Positions 7,711-15,131 of a stretch of DNA of 25,786 bases are shown here, in pieces. Below the pieces are notes generated by a model that worked only from the letters and a program-made list of their open reading frames with translations, was not told where the DNA came from and did no database searches. This DNA comes from a virus: positions 1-25,786 of IMG/VR virus record IMGVR_UViG_3300047357_000006; one strand, given 5' to 3'. A program made the position numbers and the translations under genes. How positions within the stretch are numbered: the first letter of the stretch is position 1; every line of letters begins with the position of its first letter.

Positions 7711-8022
7711 ATGGGTGCTGTAAAAAAACCAATTAAAAAAATTGCACGTGCTGTAAAGAAGCAAGTTAAGAAAGCAAGTTATGCTGTACAGGGTGGTAAA
7801 GCAAAAGCACGTGGTACACCTAGTAAACCTGCTTCAGTTACTGCTGCACCATCTACAGCCGCAGCTAAACAACAAGAAGAAGAAGTAGCGACTACAGTAG
7901 AAACAGGTGCAGGTGTACAACGCCGCAGACGTAGGGGCAAGAAGGCTCTCGTTTTAGGTCAGGGTTCAGCACAGGTAGCTGGTGCTTCTGGTGGTACTGG
8001 TTTAAATATACCTAAGACTTAA
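7711..8022 (+). CDS. T7 gp7.3-like virion/tail assembly protein
   Basis: A 103-residue, very basic protein. It begins MGAVKKPIKKIARAVKKQVKK, has a middle rich in Ala, Thr and Glu, and ends RRRRRGKKALVLG then GGTGLNIPKT. T7 gp7.3 has the same plan: MGKKVKKAVKKVTKSVKK at the start, an acidic middle, and GGKKSLSVARSSGGGINI at the end. The gene sits between the gp6.7-like gene and the portal gene, as in T7. T7 gp7.3 is needed for tail assembly or adsorption and is ejected with the internal proteins. The ATG follows the preceding stop (TAACATG). The C-terminal motif is shared with the neighbouring 74-residue protein, suggesting both are recognised by the same partner in the capsid or tail. Confidence 0.75.
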   Translation: MGAVKKPIKKIARAVKKQVKKASYAVQGGKAKARGTPSKPASVTAAPSTAAAKQQEEEVATTVETGAGVQRRRRRGKKALVLGQGSAQVAGASGGTGLNIPKT

Positions 8023-8053
8023 GATCACAAGTGTTGATTATGAGGTACAATAA

Positions 8054-9616
8054 ATGGAACAAGATGTAGGTACAGTAGCTAAACGCTACAGCCAACTAAA
8101 TGGAGAGAGAGATACTTTCCTAGAAAGAGGCCGTGAGGCGGCGAGGCTTACTATTCCTACTCTTTTGCCTGAAGAGGGTCATAGTAGTTCATCTATCTAT
8201 GCGACACCATATCAGGGCATTGGAGCGAGGGGTGTAAACAACCTTGCATCTAAGCTTCTTCTCGCCCTACTACCACCTAACAGTCCATTCTTCAGGCTGA
8301 CTATTGATGACTTTGATCTACAACAGATCGCAGGTGATAACCGTGGTCAGGTAGAAGAAGGTCTAGCACGTATTGAACGTGCGGCAATGCAAGAGATTGA
8401 AGGTAAGTCAATTCGTGTACCCACCTTTGAGGCACTAAAGCTGCTTATCGTTACTGGTAATGCGCTGGTATATATGCCAAAGGAAGGCGGGATGAAAGTA
8501 TTTAGACCAGACCGTTATGTTGTTAAGCGTGACGCAATGGGCAAGGTACTAGAAATTATTACCAAAGAGACTATGGCTCCTCAGACACTACCTGATGAGG
8601 TACGTGAACAACTACCACCATCAGAAACACCAGTTAAGAGCCATGATCTATATACAAGAGTGACTCGCACACCCAAAGGCTTTGAGGTTATCCAAGAAGT
8701 ATCTGGGATATTGCTTGAGTCTACTAAGGGTATGTTTAAGGAAGATCAAAACCCCTTCATCCCACTACGGTTTATTCGTATTGATGGTGAGGACTATGGG
8801 CGTGGCTTCATTGAGGAATACATTGGTGACCTACGCAGCCTAGAAGCTTTGACTAAAGCTATCGTACAGGGCAGCGCAGCCTCAGCAAAGGTATTGTTCC
8901 TTGTACGTCCTAACGGTACTACAAAGACTAAAGACCTTTCTGCTGCACCTAACGGTGCGTTCCTACAGGGTGACAGTAATGATGTGTCTACCCTACAGGT
9001 ACAGAAGGGTGGTGACTTCCGTGTAGCCCTTGAGACTATGCAGATGATTAACGACAGACTTGGTGCTGCCTTCCTACTTAACTCCTCTGTACAACGAGCA
9101 GCAGAGCGTGTTACAGCAGAAGAAGTACGCTTCATGGCGCAGGAACTAGAGACAGCCCTTGGTGGTGTATACTCTATTCTGTCTCAGGAGTTCCAGCTAC
9201 CCTTGATTAATCTACTTCTTAACTTGCTTCAGAAGCAGGGTAAGATGCCTAAGATGCCTAAGGATAGTGTCAAGCCTACAGTAGTAACAGGTATTGAGGC
9301 ACTAGGCCGTGGGCAAGACTTGAACAAACTAGCTTCATTCTTACAGTATCTTCAGCCACTAGGCCCAGAAGTTATTGCTAATGAAATGAACCTAGGTGAC
9401 TACATTGATAGACTAGCTGCATCACTTGGTATTGATACCTCTGGACTTATTAAGTCAGAAGAACAGAAGGCTCAGGAACAGATGATGCAACAGCAAATGA
9501 TGCAACAACAGATGCTGGAACAGGCGGGTGCAGGTGCATTGCAGAAAGCAGCACCAGCAATTGCGGGAGCAGTTGACCCAGAACAAGTACAACAAGCTAT
9601 GGAGCAAATGAGTTAA
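8054..9616 (+). CDS. Portal protein (T7 gp8-like head-tail connector)
   Basis: Forms the dodecameric ring at one capsid vertex through which DNA is packaged and ejected. The N-terminal region matches T7 gp8: a tyrosine/arginine-rich helix (KRYSQLNGERDTFLERGREAA), then TIPTLLPEEG and the diagnostic GARGVNNLASKLLLALLPP (T7: GARGLNNLASKLMLAL). The middle holds FIPLRFIRIDGEDYGRGF, typical of the clip/stem region, followed by VQRAAERVTAEEVRFMAQELE, which is the long stem helix. The length of 520 is close to T7 (536). The C-terminal tail is low-complexity Met/Gln (MMQQQ twice), encoded by a tandem 15-base repeat. GAGGT lies upstream of the ATG. The scaffold ATG follows the stop codon directly. Confidence 0.97.
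   Translation: MEQDVGTVAKRYSQLNGERDTFLERGREAARLTIPTLLPEEGHSSSSIYATPYQGIGARGVNNLASKLLLALLPPNSPFFRLTIDDFDLQQIAGDNRGQVEEGLARIERAAMQEIEGKSIRVPTFEALKLLIVTGNALVYMPKEGGMKVFRPDRYVVKRDAMGKVLEIITKETMAPQTLPDEVREQLPPSETPVKSHDLYTRVTRTPKGFEVIQEVSGILLESTKGMFKEDQNPFIPLRFIRIDGEDYGRGFIEEYIGDLRSLEALTKAIVQGSAASAKVLFLVRPNGTTKTKDLSAAPNGAFLQGDSNDVSTLQVQKGGDFRVALETMQMINDRLGAAFLLNSSVQRAAERVTAEEVRFMAQELETALGGVYSILSQEFQLPLINLLLNLLQKQGKMPKMPKDSVKPTVVTGIEALGRGQDLNKLASFLQYLQPLGPEVIANEMNLGDYIDRLAASLGIDTSGLIKSEEQKAQEQMMQQQMMQQQMLEQAGAGALQKAAPAIAGAVDPEQVQQAMEQMS
9482..9511 (+). repeat. Tandem 15-base repeat in the portal tail
   Basis: Two adjacent, nearly identical 15-base units (ATGATGCAACAGCAA then ATGATGCAACAACAG) encode MMQQQ twice in the disordered-looking C-terminus of the portal protein. 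The repeat could change length by slippage in whole-codon steps without disturbing the frame. Confidence 0.8.
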
Positions 9617-10375
9617 ATGGCTGAAACCGTAAACACTTATCAAGAACCTGCTGCTGAATCTCAGGAGCATGTAAACGAAATGTTAGCTAAGGTAGAGGGA
9701 ACTCAACAAGACCCTGAACGTCCTGAGTGGCTACCTGAGAAATTCAAATCAGTTGAGGAAATGGCTAAAGCATACTCTGCATTAGAGGGTAAGCTAGGCC
9801 AGCCTCAGCAGGAAGAACAAGAAGAAGTTGATGAAGACGTAACAAACCAGAGTGCCTCTGAAGTATCAGAGGTTCTTGGTGCTAACGGCATTGACTTTGA
9901 TGTACTACAGCAAGAGTACGCAGAACTAGGTGGACTGTCTGAGGATGCTTATGCAGCCTTGGAAGAAGCTGGGTTCCCTGAAGCTGTAGTAGATCAGTGG
10001 ATTGCTGGGCAAGAAGCTATGTCCCAACAAGTACAATCTGAAATGCACTCCCTAGTAGGGGGTTCAGAACAGTATCAAGAACTAGTAGGCTGGGCAGCAG
10101 ATGCTCTACCTGACAATGAGATTGATGCTTTTAATGCAACAATGGAAACGCAAGACCCTAATATGATTAGGCTTGCTATTCAAGGTCTTAATGCACGGTA
10201 TCGTTCTGAGGCTGCCCCTAACCTTATTGAAGGTAGCACAGGCGCAGTATCCACAGGCGGGAAGTTCTCTAGTAATGCAGAATTAACTGCTGCTATGGGT
10301 GACCCTAGATACGCTAAAGACCCCGCCTACAGGCAAGCAGTCGCTGATAAGTTGGCACGGTCTAGTCTGTTCTAA
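9617..10375 (+). CDS. Capsid assembly scaffolding protein (T7 gp9-like)
   Basis: Directs assembly of the procapsid and then leaves before maturation. The 252-residue sequence is acidic and helical. Near the N-terminus is RPEWLPEKFKSVEEMAKAY, common in podovirus scaffolds. The middle has LSEDAYAALEEAGF followed by WIAGQEA, which matches T7 gp9 (LSAESYAKLAEIGY, then YIRGQEA). The C-terminus MGDPRYAKDPAYRQ...KLARSSLF matches T7 gp9 (MSDPRYRTDANYRR...KVIDSNF); this helical end contacts the capsid protein in related scaffolds. It is shorter than T7 gp9 (about 307 residues), missing part of the acidic N-terminal half. Its ATG directly follows the portal stop, and it is separated from the capsid gene by the longest non-coding stretch in the window. 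Confidence 0.94.
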   Translation: MAETVNTYQEPAAESQEHVNEMLAKVEGTQQDPERPEWLPEKFKSVEEMAKAYSALEGKLGQPQQEEQEEVDEDVTNQSASEVSEVLGANGIDFDVLQQEYAELGGLSEDAYAALEEAGFPEAVVDQWIAGQEAMSQQVQSEMHSLVGGSEQYQELVGWAADALPDNEIDAFNATMETQDPNMIRLAIQGLNARYRSEAAPNLIEGSTGAVSTGGKFSSNAELTAAMGDPRYAKDPAYRQAVADKLARSSLF

Positions 10376-10647
10376 CATTGTTGCATGGGGTTGGGGGATA
10401 TATTGCTTCCCCCTTCCTTCTAGTTACATTACGGTGTGCCTAGAAGGGATCACATCCCAAGACCTTACAGGAATGTGCAATCCGCACTGTAGGGTGTAGA
10501 AAGGATTGTTAACTCTAACTAACACGAAGCTAAACATAACAAACGATTACCCCTGACCCCTTGCGAGGGACAATCTTGGAGAAAGGATGTAGTGTAATGC
10601 AGAGTGTATTTCAACTCAACATTATACTCACTAAGGAGTAATTTAAA
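10376..10647 (+). promoter_or_regulatory. Structured intergenic leader of the major capsid gene
   Basis: The only stretch without a substantial gene that approaches 300 bases. It holds several inverted repeats: GGGGGA (10393-10398) with TCCCCC (10408-10413); CCTTCTAG (10416-10423) with CTAGAAGG (10440-10447); GGGAT (10446-10450) with ATCCC (10454-10458); TACA/TGTA enclosing GTGC/GCAC across 10466-10491; and CCCT (10558-10561) with AGGG (10566-10569). None is followed by a run of T, so these look more like RNA processing, stability or attenuation elements than intrinsic terminators. A likely reading is a 5' leader that stabilises or raises expression of capsid mRNA. I see no convincing host-type promoter with both boxes. 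The capsid Shine-Dalgarno AAGGAG lies at 10633-10638. Confidence 0.6.
10597..10641 (+). CDS. Possible 14-codon leader peptide before the capsid gene
   Basis: An ATG at 10597 with AAAGGA upstream (10583-10588) opens a 14-codon frame reading MQSVFQLNIILTKE and ending TAA at 10639-10641. Its last two sense codons, AAG GAG, are the Shine-Dalgarno of the capsid gene, and its stop is six bases before the capsid ATG. A ribosome finishing it would sit on the capsid initiation region, so translational coupling or competition is possible. The frame is short enough to occur by chance. Confidence 0.3.
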   Translation: MQSVFQLNIILTKE

Positions 10648-11769
10648 ATGGCATCAGCCGCTTCAAATCCGGCCTATAGCGTAAGCTTCCAAGGCCAAAA
10701 TAATAATACAGGTGATGTACGTGACCTGTTTCTCAAGCTGTATGCAGGGGAAGTCCTAACAGCCTATGAGGAAAAGAAAGTCCTTATGGACAAGGTACGT
10801 ACTCGTACAATCTCTAAAGGTAAGTCTGCTTCATTCCCAATGACAGGCCGTGCAACTGCTGAATACTTGACCCCCGGAAACGAAATCACAGGCGGGGCTA
10901 TTCGTGCAGGTGAGCGTATCGTAACAATTGACGATTTGCTTATCTCAAGCCAGTTCATTGCTAACATTGACGAAGCTATTAACCACTACGATGTACGCTC
11001 AATCTACTCTAAGGAAGCTGGTATTGCACTAGCTAACGAAGCAGATCGAAACGTAGCACGTATGCTTGTTAAGGCTGCACTATCAACTAACGCAACAGCC
11101 GCTGCTGGTCTTATCCAAGACTACAAGGCTTTCACTGAAGAAGACTTCACTGGTAACGTCACTGTTGGTACAGCTACTGCTGACCTACTTGATCCTGCAA
11201 AGCTGGCTAAGGCTATCTTTGATGCCAAGAAGACTATGGACATTGCTAATGTTCCTTCAGAAAACGCAGTTGTTGTTCTTCCACCAGCACAGTACTATGC
11301 ACTGATGGATGTGACTGATGGTTCTAAGCTGACCTACATGAACCGTGACTTTGGTGGTAATGGTTCTGTTGCTTCAGGTATGGTTCCAGCTATTGCAGGT
11401 ATTCCTGTAATTATGTCTAACCATGCTGACGTATCTGCTTTGTACAAGAACTTTACAACAGGTAATGCTGATGAAGGTAAGACAGCAGACAACGCACCGC
11501 TGGCAAACACTGCTGGTTCAGGCCGCACAACACACTATGACCTTCCGACTGCTGCTGTAGACGGACGCGACATGGTTGCAGAAGCTGCTCTGATTAAAGG
11601 CTTTGTCTTTACACCAGAAGCTGTAGCTACTGTTAAGTTGCTTGACCTTGGTATGGAGTCTGAGTATCAGATTAACCGTCAGGGTACATTGATGGTTGCT
11701 AAGTACGCAATGGGACATAACGTCCTGCGTCCTGCTTCATGTATTGCATTGATTGATGCAAACGCTTAA
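10648..11769 (+). CDS. Major capsid protein (T7 gp10-like, HK97 fold)
   Basis: Builds the icosahedral head. The 373-residue protein is slightly longer than T7 gp10A (345) and begins MASAASNPAYSVSFQGQ. Typical features of the family are the N-arm followed by DLFLKLYAGEVLTAYEEKKVL, the strand region RTRTISKGKSASFPMTGRATAEY, then DDLLISSQFIANIDEAINHYDVRS and the spine-helix area. Near the C-terminus is KLLDLGMESEYQINRQG, a segment shared by podovirus capsids, before YAMGHNVLRPASC. A strong AAGGAG site lies 9 bases before the ATG, the best in the window, consistent with a highly expressed product. It is preceded by the structured leader and followed directly by a strong intrinsic terminator. No slippery site for a gp10B-type longer form was seen at the end of the gene. 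Confidence 0.96.
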   Translation: MASAASNPAYSVSFQGQNNNTGDVRDLFLKLYAGEVLTAYEEKKVLMDKVRTRTISKGKSASFPMTGRATAEYLTPGNEITGGAIRAGERIVTIDDLLISSQFIANIDEAINHYDVRSIYSKEAGIALANEADRNVARMLVKAALSTNATAAAGLIQDYKAFTEEDFTGNVTVGTATADLLDPAKLAKAIFDAKKTMDIANVPSENAVVVLPPAQYYALMDVTDGSKLTYMNRDFGGNGSVASGMVPAIAGIPVIMSNHADVSALYKNFTTGNADEGKTADNAPLANTAGSGRTTHYDLPTAAVDGRDMVAEAALIKGFVFTPEAVATVKLLDLGMESEYQINRQGTLMVAKYAMGHNVLRPASCIALIDANA

Positions 11770-11777
11770 ATAAACTT

Positions 11778-11807
11778 GGGGGTAGCTTAACGGCTACTCC
11801 CTTTTTT
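11778..11807 (+). terminator. Intrinsic terminator after the capsid gene
   Basis: GGGGGTAGC (11778-11786) pairs with GCTACTCCC (11793-11801) as a nine-pair stem with one G-T pair and a six-base loop, followed by six T (11802-11807). It lies nine bases past the capsid stop. T7 has its T-phi terminator at this same place, just after gene 10, where partial read-through lowers tail-gene expression relative to capsid. Confidence 0.92.
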
Positions 11808-11821
11808 CTTTGGAGAATGAT

Positions 11822-11935
11822 ATGCCAAATGTAGCAGGTAAAGAGTACAAGTATACTAAAAAGGGTATGGCACAGGCTAAGGCTGCGGCTAAAAAGACTG
11901 GTGCTACCATGAAGTATAAGAAGAAAAAGCAATGA
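11822..11935 (+). CDS. 37-residue highly basic protein
   Basis: Reads MPNVAGKEYKYTKKGM, then an Ala/Lys-rich helix-like stretch, ending KYKKKKQ; about a third of the residues are Lys. GGAGA lies at 11812-11816, seven bases ahead of the ATG, and the last bases overlap the next start as ATGA at 11932, so it is very probably translated. Short 'MPxVxGKxYxYTxKGMxxAKxAAKK' proteins are common next to head or tail genes in marine phages, from memory of such genomes. The charge suggests binding to DNA or to an acidic capsid surface; that is inference. It is the first gene after the capsid terminator. Confidence 0.75.
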   Translation: MPNVAGKEYKYTKKGMAQAKAAAKKTGATMKYKKKKQ

Positions 11936-12198
11936 GTACAGGTGTAGCTTTATCAATAAAGAAGGGTGAAAAACTTTCTACCAAACAAGGCGCAGGACTT
12001 ACTGCAAAAGGTAGAGCTAAGTATAACAAGGCAACAGGTTCTAAGCTAAAAGCACCCGCACCTAACCCAAAATCAGATAAAGAACAGGGACGTAAAAATT
12101 CCTTCTGTGGGCGTATGAACGGTGTACGTAAAAGAGCTAAAAATAATGACAGGGCAATAGCATCAATGAAACGATGGAACTGTCCACAGGTATCATAG
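11932..12198 (+). CDS. DUF6321-like small basic phage protein
   Basis: An 88-residue basic protein. The core GLTAKGRAKYNKATGSKLKAPAP, then KNSFCGRMNGV and NNDRAIASMKRWNC, matches a widespread phage family I believe to be DUF6321, in which GLTxKGRxxYNxxTGSxLKxP and SFCxRMxGV are the conserved blocks. Cys and Trp residues near the end (SMKRWNC) are also typical. No enzymatic motif is visible. The start overlaps the preceding gene by four bases (ATGA), and tail tubular protein A begins nine bases after its stop. Family membership is fairly secure by pattern; function is unknown. Confidence 0.78.
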   Translation: MSTGVALSIKKGEKLSTKQGAGLTAKGRAKYNKATGSKLKAPAPNPKSDKEQGRKNSFCGRMNGVRKRAKNNDRAIASMKRWNCPQVS

Positions 12199-12207
12199 GT
12201 AAACAAC

Positions 12208-12792
12208 ATGGCAGGAACAACACAATTAGATGCAGTCAACATTATGCTTTCTGCCATTGGCGAAGCACCAGTTAGTAGTCTCTCCTCTGGCTTGATTGAA
12301 GCAGAGATTGCAGAGACTATCCTTAACACAGTTGACAAAGAAGTACAGTCTATGGGCTGGCACTTTAACACAGAATTAAACAAGAGTTTCCCTAAAGATA
12401 CTAATGGTGAGATTATTCTCCCCGCTGACATTCTTAGAGCAGACTCAACACTAAAAGCCAATGCGCCTAATCTAGTGCAGCGTGGCCTTAAAATGTACGA
12501 TAGGACTAATCATACCTTTAATGTAGGTACTGATGCAGCCCTTGATGTTGTAGTACAATTAGTCTTCAGCGATGTACCAGAAGTAGCAAAGCGTTACATT
12601 GTACTACGTGCTACTCGCATCTTCCAAGACCGTGTAGTAGGATCAGATAGCCTACACTCATACCATCAGGAAGATGAGAACCGTGCCTTTATTGAGTTGC
12701 GGGACTTTGATAAAGCAGCAGATGACCACAACATCTTTGACAACTATGACACCTTTAGTATTATTGATAGGCAGGGACGGAGAACAATCTAA
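12208..12792 (+). CDS. Tail tubular protein A (T7 gp11-like)
   Basis: Adaptor (gatekeeper) ring joining the portal to the tail nozzle. The 194-residue length equals that of T7 gp11 (196) closely. The N-terminus TQLDAVNIMLSAIGEAPVSSL is diagnostic for the family, followed by EVQSMGWHFNTE, a strand-rich centre (NHTFNVG) and DVVVQLVFSDVPEVAKRYIVLRATRIFQDRVVGS near the C-terminal helices. Its stop shares one base with the start of tail tubular B (TAATG at 12790-12794), so the two are coupled, as expected for ring proteins made in fixed proportion. Confidence 0.96.
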   Translation: MAGTTQLDAVNIMLSAIGEAPVSSLSSGLIEAEIAETILNTVDKEVQSMGWHFNTELNKSFPKDTNGEIILPADILRADSTLKANAPNLVQRGLKMYDRTNHTFNVGTDAALDVVVQLVFSDVPEVAKRYIVLRATRIFQDRVVGSDSLHSYHQEDENRAFIELRDFDKAADDHNIFDNYDTFSIIDRQGRRTI

Positions 12793-15131
12793 TGGCACTC
12801 ATCAGTCAATCAATCCCAAACCTTATTAACGGTGTATCACAGCAGCCACCCTCACTACGCCTAAATACTCAGGCTGAGTTACAAGAGAATGGGCTGTCCA
12901 GTGTTGTATCAGGTTTGTCTAAACGCCCAAGTTCACAGCATGTTGCTGACTTAGGAGTTATTTCAAACCTAGACAAAGCGTTTATCCACACTATCCGTAG
13001 GGATGAGAATGAGTTTTACTCTATGGTTGTGGATACTGCTGGTACTATTAGGGTGTTTGACAAAGATGGTGTAGCTAAGACTGTTACCAATAATGCTGCG
13101 TCCTACCTATCAGGATTAACAAACCCTAATGAAGAACTAGCTGCTGTCTCAATTGCTGACGCAACTTTTATTATTAATAAGAATACTACAGTAGCTAAAG
13201 CAGCTACGGTATCCCCAACACGTAATCCAGAAGCATTGGTATATGTAAAGAACGCTGACTATGCTTCTACATATCGCTTAAAATTAACGAAGGGTGGCAG
13301 TACAAGTACGGTACAATTTGCTACTAAGTCTAGTACACAAGCTTCTACAGCACTAACACAGAACGCAGAACGTGGCGCATCAACAGACTTGATTGCGCTA
13401 TATTTAAATACATTTTCTGGCAGTGTTGTTAGTACTACTTACTATGATGGTATTACCAACGCATCAGCAGTATCAGGTTTAACATTGACAAGATATGGCT
13501 CTGTTATACACGTCCAGTCTACCGATGCTACAGACTTTGTAGTAGAGGTGGGTGACTCTCATGGTGGAGATCATCTTAAAGTATTTAAGGGTGAGACACC
13601 TGACTTTAAACAGCTTCCTGTAGAGGGGCCAAACGATTTTGTTATTGGTGTCTCAGGTGACAACTCAAAGGCACAGGATGACTACTATGTTAAGTTTAGT
13701 AACGGTGTCTGGAAAGAAACAGTAGAGCCTAATATTGAAATTGCACTAGACCCTGCTACTCTACCTCATAAACTTTCTAAACTTGTCAACGGAAACTTTG
13801 AATTTAATCCTGCTGCGTTTGCAAATAGAAAAGTAGGAGATGATGACACTAACCCATTCCCTTCATTTGTAGGGTTTAAGTTAGCAGATATTTTCTTCCA
13901 TAAGAATAGACTTGGAGTACTAGCTGACGAGAATGTCATATTTAGTAGTGCTGGTGAGTTTCTTAACTTTGACTTCTTCCGCAAGTCAACGCTAACCATT
14001 ATTGATAGTGACCCCATTGATGTGGCAGTGTCCTCTAATAAGGTTAGTATTCTTAAACACGCAGTACCGTTTAACGAAGCACTGCTGCTCTTCTCTGATT
14101 TAACTCAGTTTAAGGTAACAGGTGATCCTGTACTAACTCCTGAGACTGTTGACGTATCTAATACTACAGAGTTTGAAACAAGCCTACGAGCTAGACCAGC
14201 AGCAGCGGGTAAGTATGTTTACTTTGCCTCTAAGCGTGGTGCGTGGTCAGGTATGTGGGAGTACTTTGTAGATAGTGACACTGATACAAATGATGCTACA
14301 GAGATTAGCTCACATATTCCTGAGTATCTTAACGGTGAGATTATTAATATTCAAGCCTCATCAAATGAGGATATGATACTAGCACAAACCGACAATGATC
14401 CTACAGCCATATACGTGTATAGATACTACTGGTCTGGCAGAGAAAAGCTACAGGCTTCTTGGTCACGTTGGGTATTTAATGGTGATGTAGTAGGCATGTC
14501 TTTTAATCGTGCTGATATCTATATCCTAATTAAACGAGGTACAAACCTATTTCTAGAACGTATTAATCTATCAGTAGATGAAGCTACTACTTACACTACA
14601 GGCAGCTTTTCTATACACTTAGATAGACGTGTTAGGTTGGAAACAGGTGGACTTACTGCTATACCTTATGTAGATGCTAATACAATCTACATTGACCAAA
14701 CAGGTAAAATCATTACTCTTGCACAAGTAGCAGCTAAACTAGCTAACTCTGAAAAGGTATTTGCGGGTATCCCCTTTACTTTTAAGTATGAGTTTTCTGA
14801 ACCAGTAATTAAGCAAGACAACAAAGCTATAACAACAGGACATTTACAGCTTAGAAATTATGCTGTGGTCTTCAATAAGACAGGCTTCTTTAATGTAATA
14901 CTAAGACCCCTAAAACGTACAGCCTACACACGTACTTTTACAGGGCGTGTAGTTGGCAGTGCTGCTAATATTCTTAACTCAGCCGCTATTGAGTCTGGAA
15001 CATATCGTTTTGGAGTTATTGGTAACGCTAGTGAAACCTCAGTAACACTTGAAAGTGATAGTCACTTACCCTGTGTATTCCAATCAGCAGAATGGGAAGG
15101 TTTCTTCCAACTACGTTCAAGGAGAATGTAA
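12792..15131 (+). CDS. Tail tubular protein B / nozzle (T7 gp12-like)
   Basis: Forms the hexameric nozzle of the short tail, to which the fibres attach. The N-terminus MALISQSIPNLINGVSQQPP is nearly the same as T7 gp12 (MALISQSIKNLKGGISQQP), and the length of 779 residues is close to T7's 794. Later family blocks include a beta-propeller-like core (DIFFHKNRLGVLADENVIFSSAGEFLNFDFF), IDVAVSSNKVSILKHAVPFNEALLLFSDLTQFKV, and a C-terminal strand-rich end. No signal or membrane segment is present. The start and stop both use one-base TAATG overlaps with neighbours, so it lies in the middle of a coupled tail operon. Confidence 0.96.
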   Translation: MALISQSIPNLINGVSQQPPSLRLNTQAELQENGLSSVVSGLSKRPSSQHVADLGVISNLDKAFIHTIRRDENEFYSMVVDTAGTIRVFDKDGVAKTVTNNAASYLSGLTNPNEELAAVSIADATFIINKNTTVAKAATVSPTRNPEALVYVKNADYASTYRLKLTKGGSTSTVQFATKSSTQASTALTQNAERGASTDLIALYLNTFSGSVVSTTYYDGITNASAVSGLTLTRYGSVIHVQSTDATDFVVEVGDSHGGDHLKVFKGETPDFKQLPVEGPNDFVIGVSGDNSKAQDDYYVKFSNGVWKETVEPNIEIALDPATLPHKLSKLVNGNFEFNPAAFANRKVGDDDTNPFPSFVGFKLADIFFHKNRLGVLADENVIFSSAGEFLNFDFFRKSTLTIIDSDPIDVAVSSNKVSILKHAVPFNEALLLFSDLTQFKVTGDPVLTPETVDVSNTTEFETSLRARPAAAGKYVYFASKRGAWSGMWEYFVDSDTDTNDATEISSHIPEYLNGEIINIQASSNEDMILAQTDNDPTAIYVYRYYWSGREKLQASWSRWVFNGDVVGMSFNRADIYILIKRGTNLFLERINLSVDEATTYTTGSFSIHLDRRVRLETGGLTAIPYVDANTIYIDQTGKIITLAQVAAKLANSEKVFAGIPFTFKYEFSEPVIKQDNKAITTGHLQLRNYAVVFNKTGFFNVILRPLKRTAYTRTFTGRVVGSAANILNSAAIESGTYRFGVIGNASETSVTLESDSHLPCVFQSAEWEGFFQLRSRRM

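Noticed and set aside
10393-10413. GGGGGA/TCCCCC hairpin as an intrinsic terminator after the scaffold gene
   Set aside because: The stem is followed by TTCCTTCTAG rather than a T-run, so termination is not supported; kept as a structural element of the leader.
10299-10499. 66-codon frame running from the scaffold gene into the intergenic region
   Set aside because: Most of it overlaps the conserved scaffold C-terminus and the rest covers the hairpin cluster; no ribosome site and no family resemblance.
10623-10628. TATACT as a possible -10 box of a capsid promoter
   Set aside because: No acceptable -35 hexamer at 16-18 bases upstream, and the start point would leave almost no room before the Shine-Dalgarno at 10633.
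11740-11790. Programmed frameshift giving a longer capsid form, as in T7 gp10B
   Set aside because: No slippery heptamer or downstream extension frame of useful length; the terminator begins nine bases after the stop.
11904-12461. 185-codon open frame on the - strand opposite the DUF6321-like and tail tubular A genes
   Set aside because: Lies wholly opposite well-supported + strand genes, has no recognisable domain, and the whole window is otherwise on one strand.
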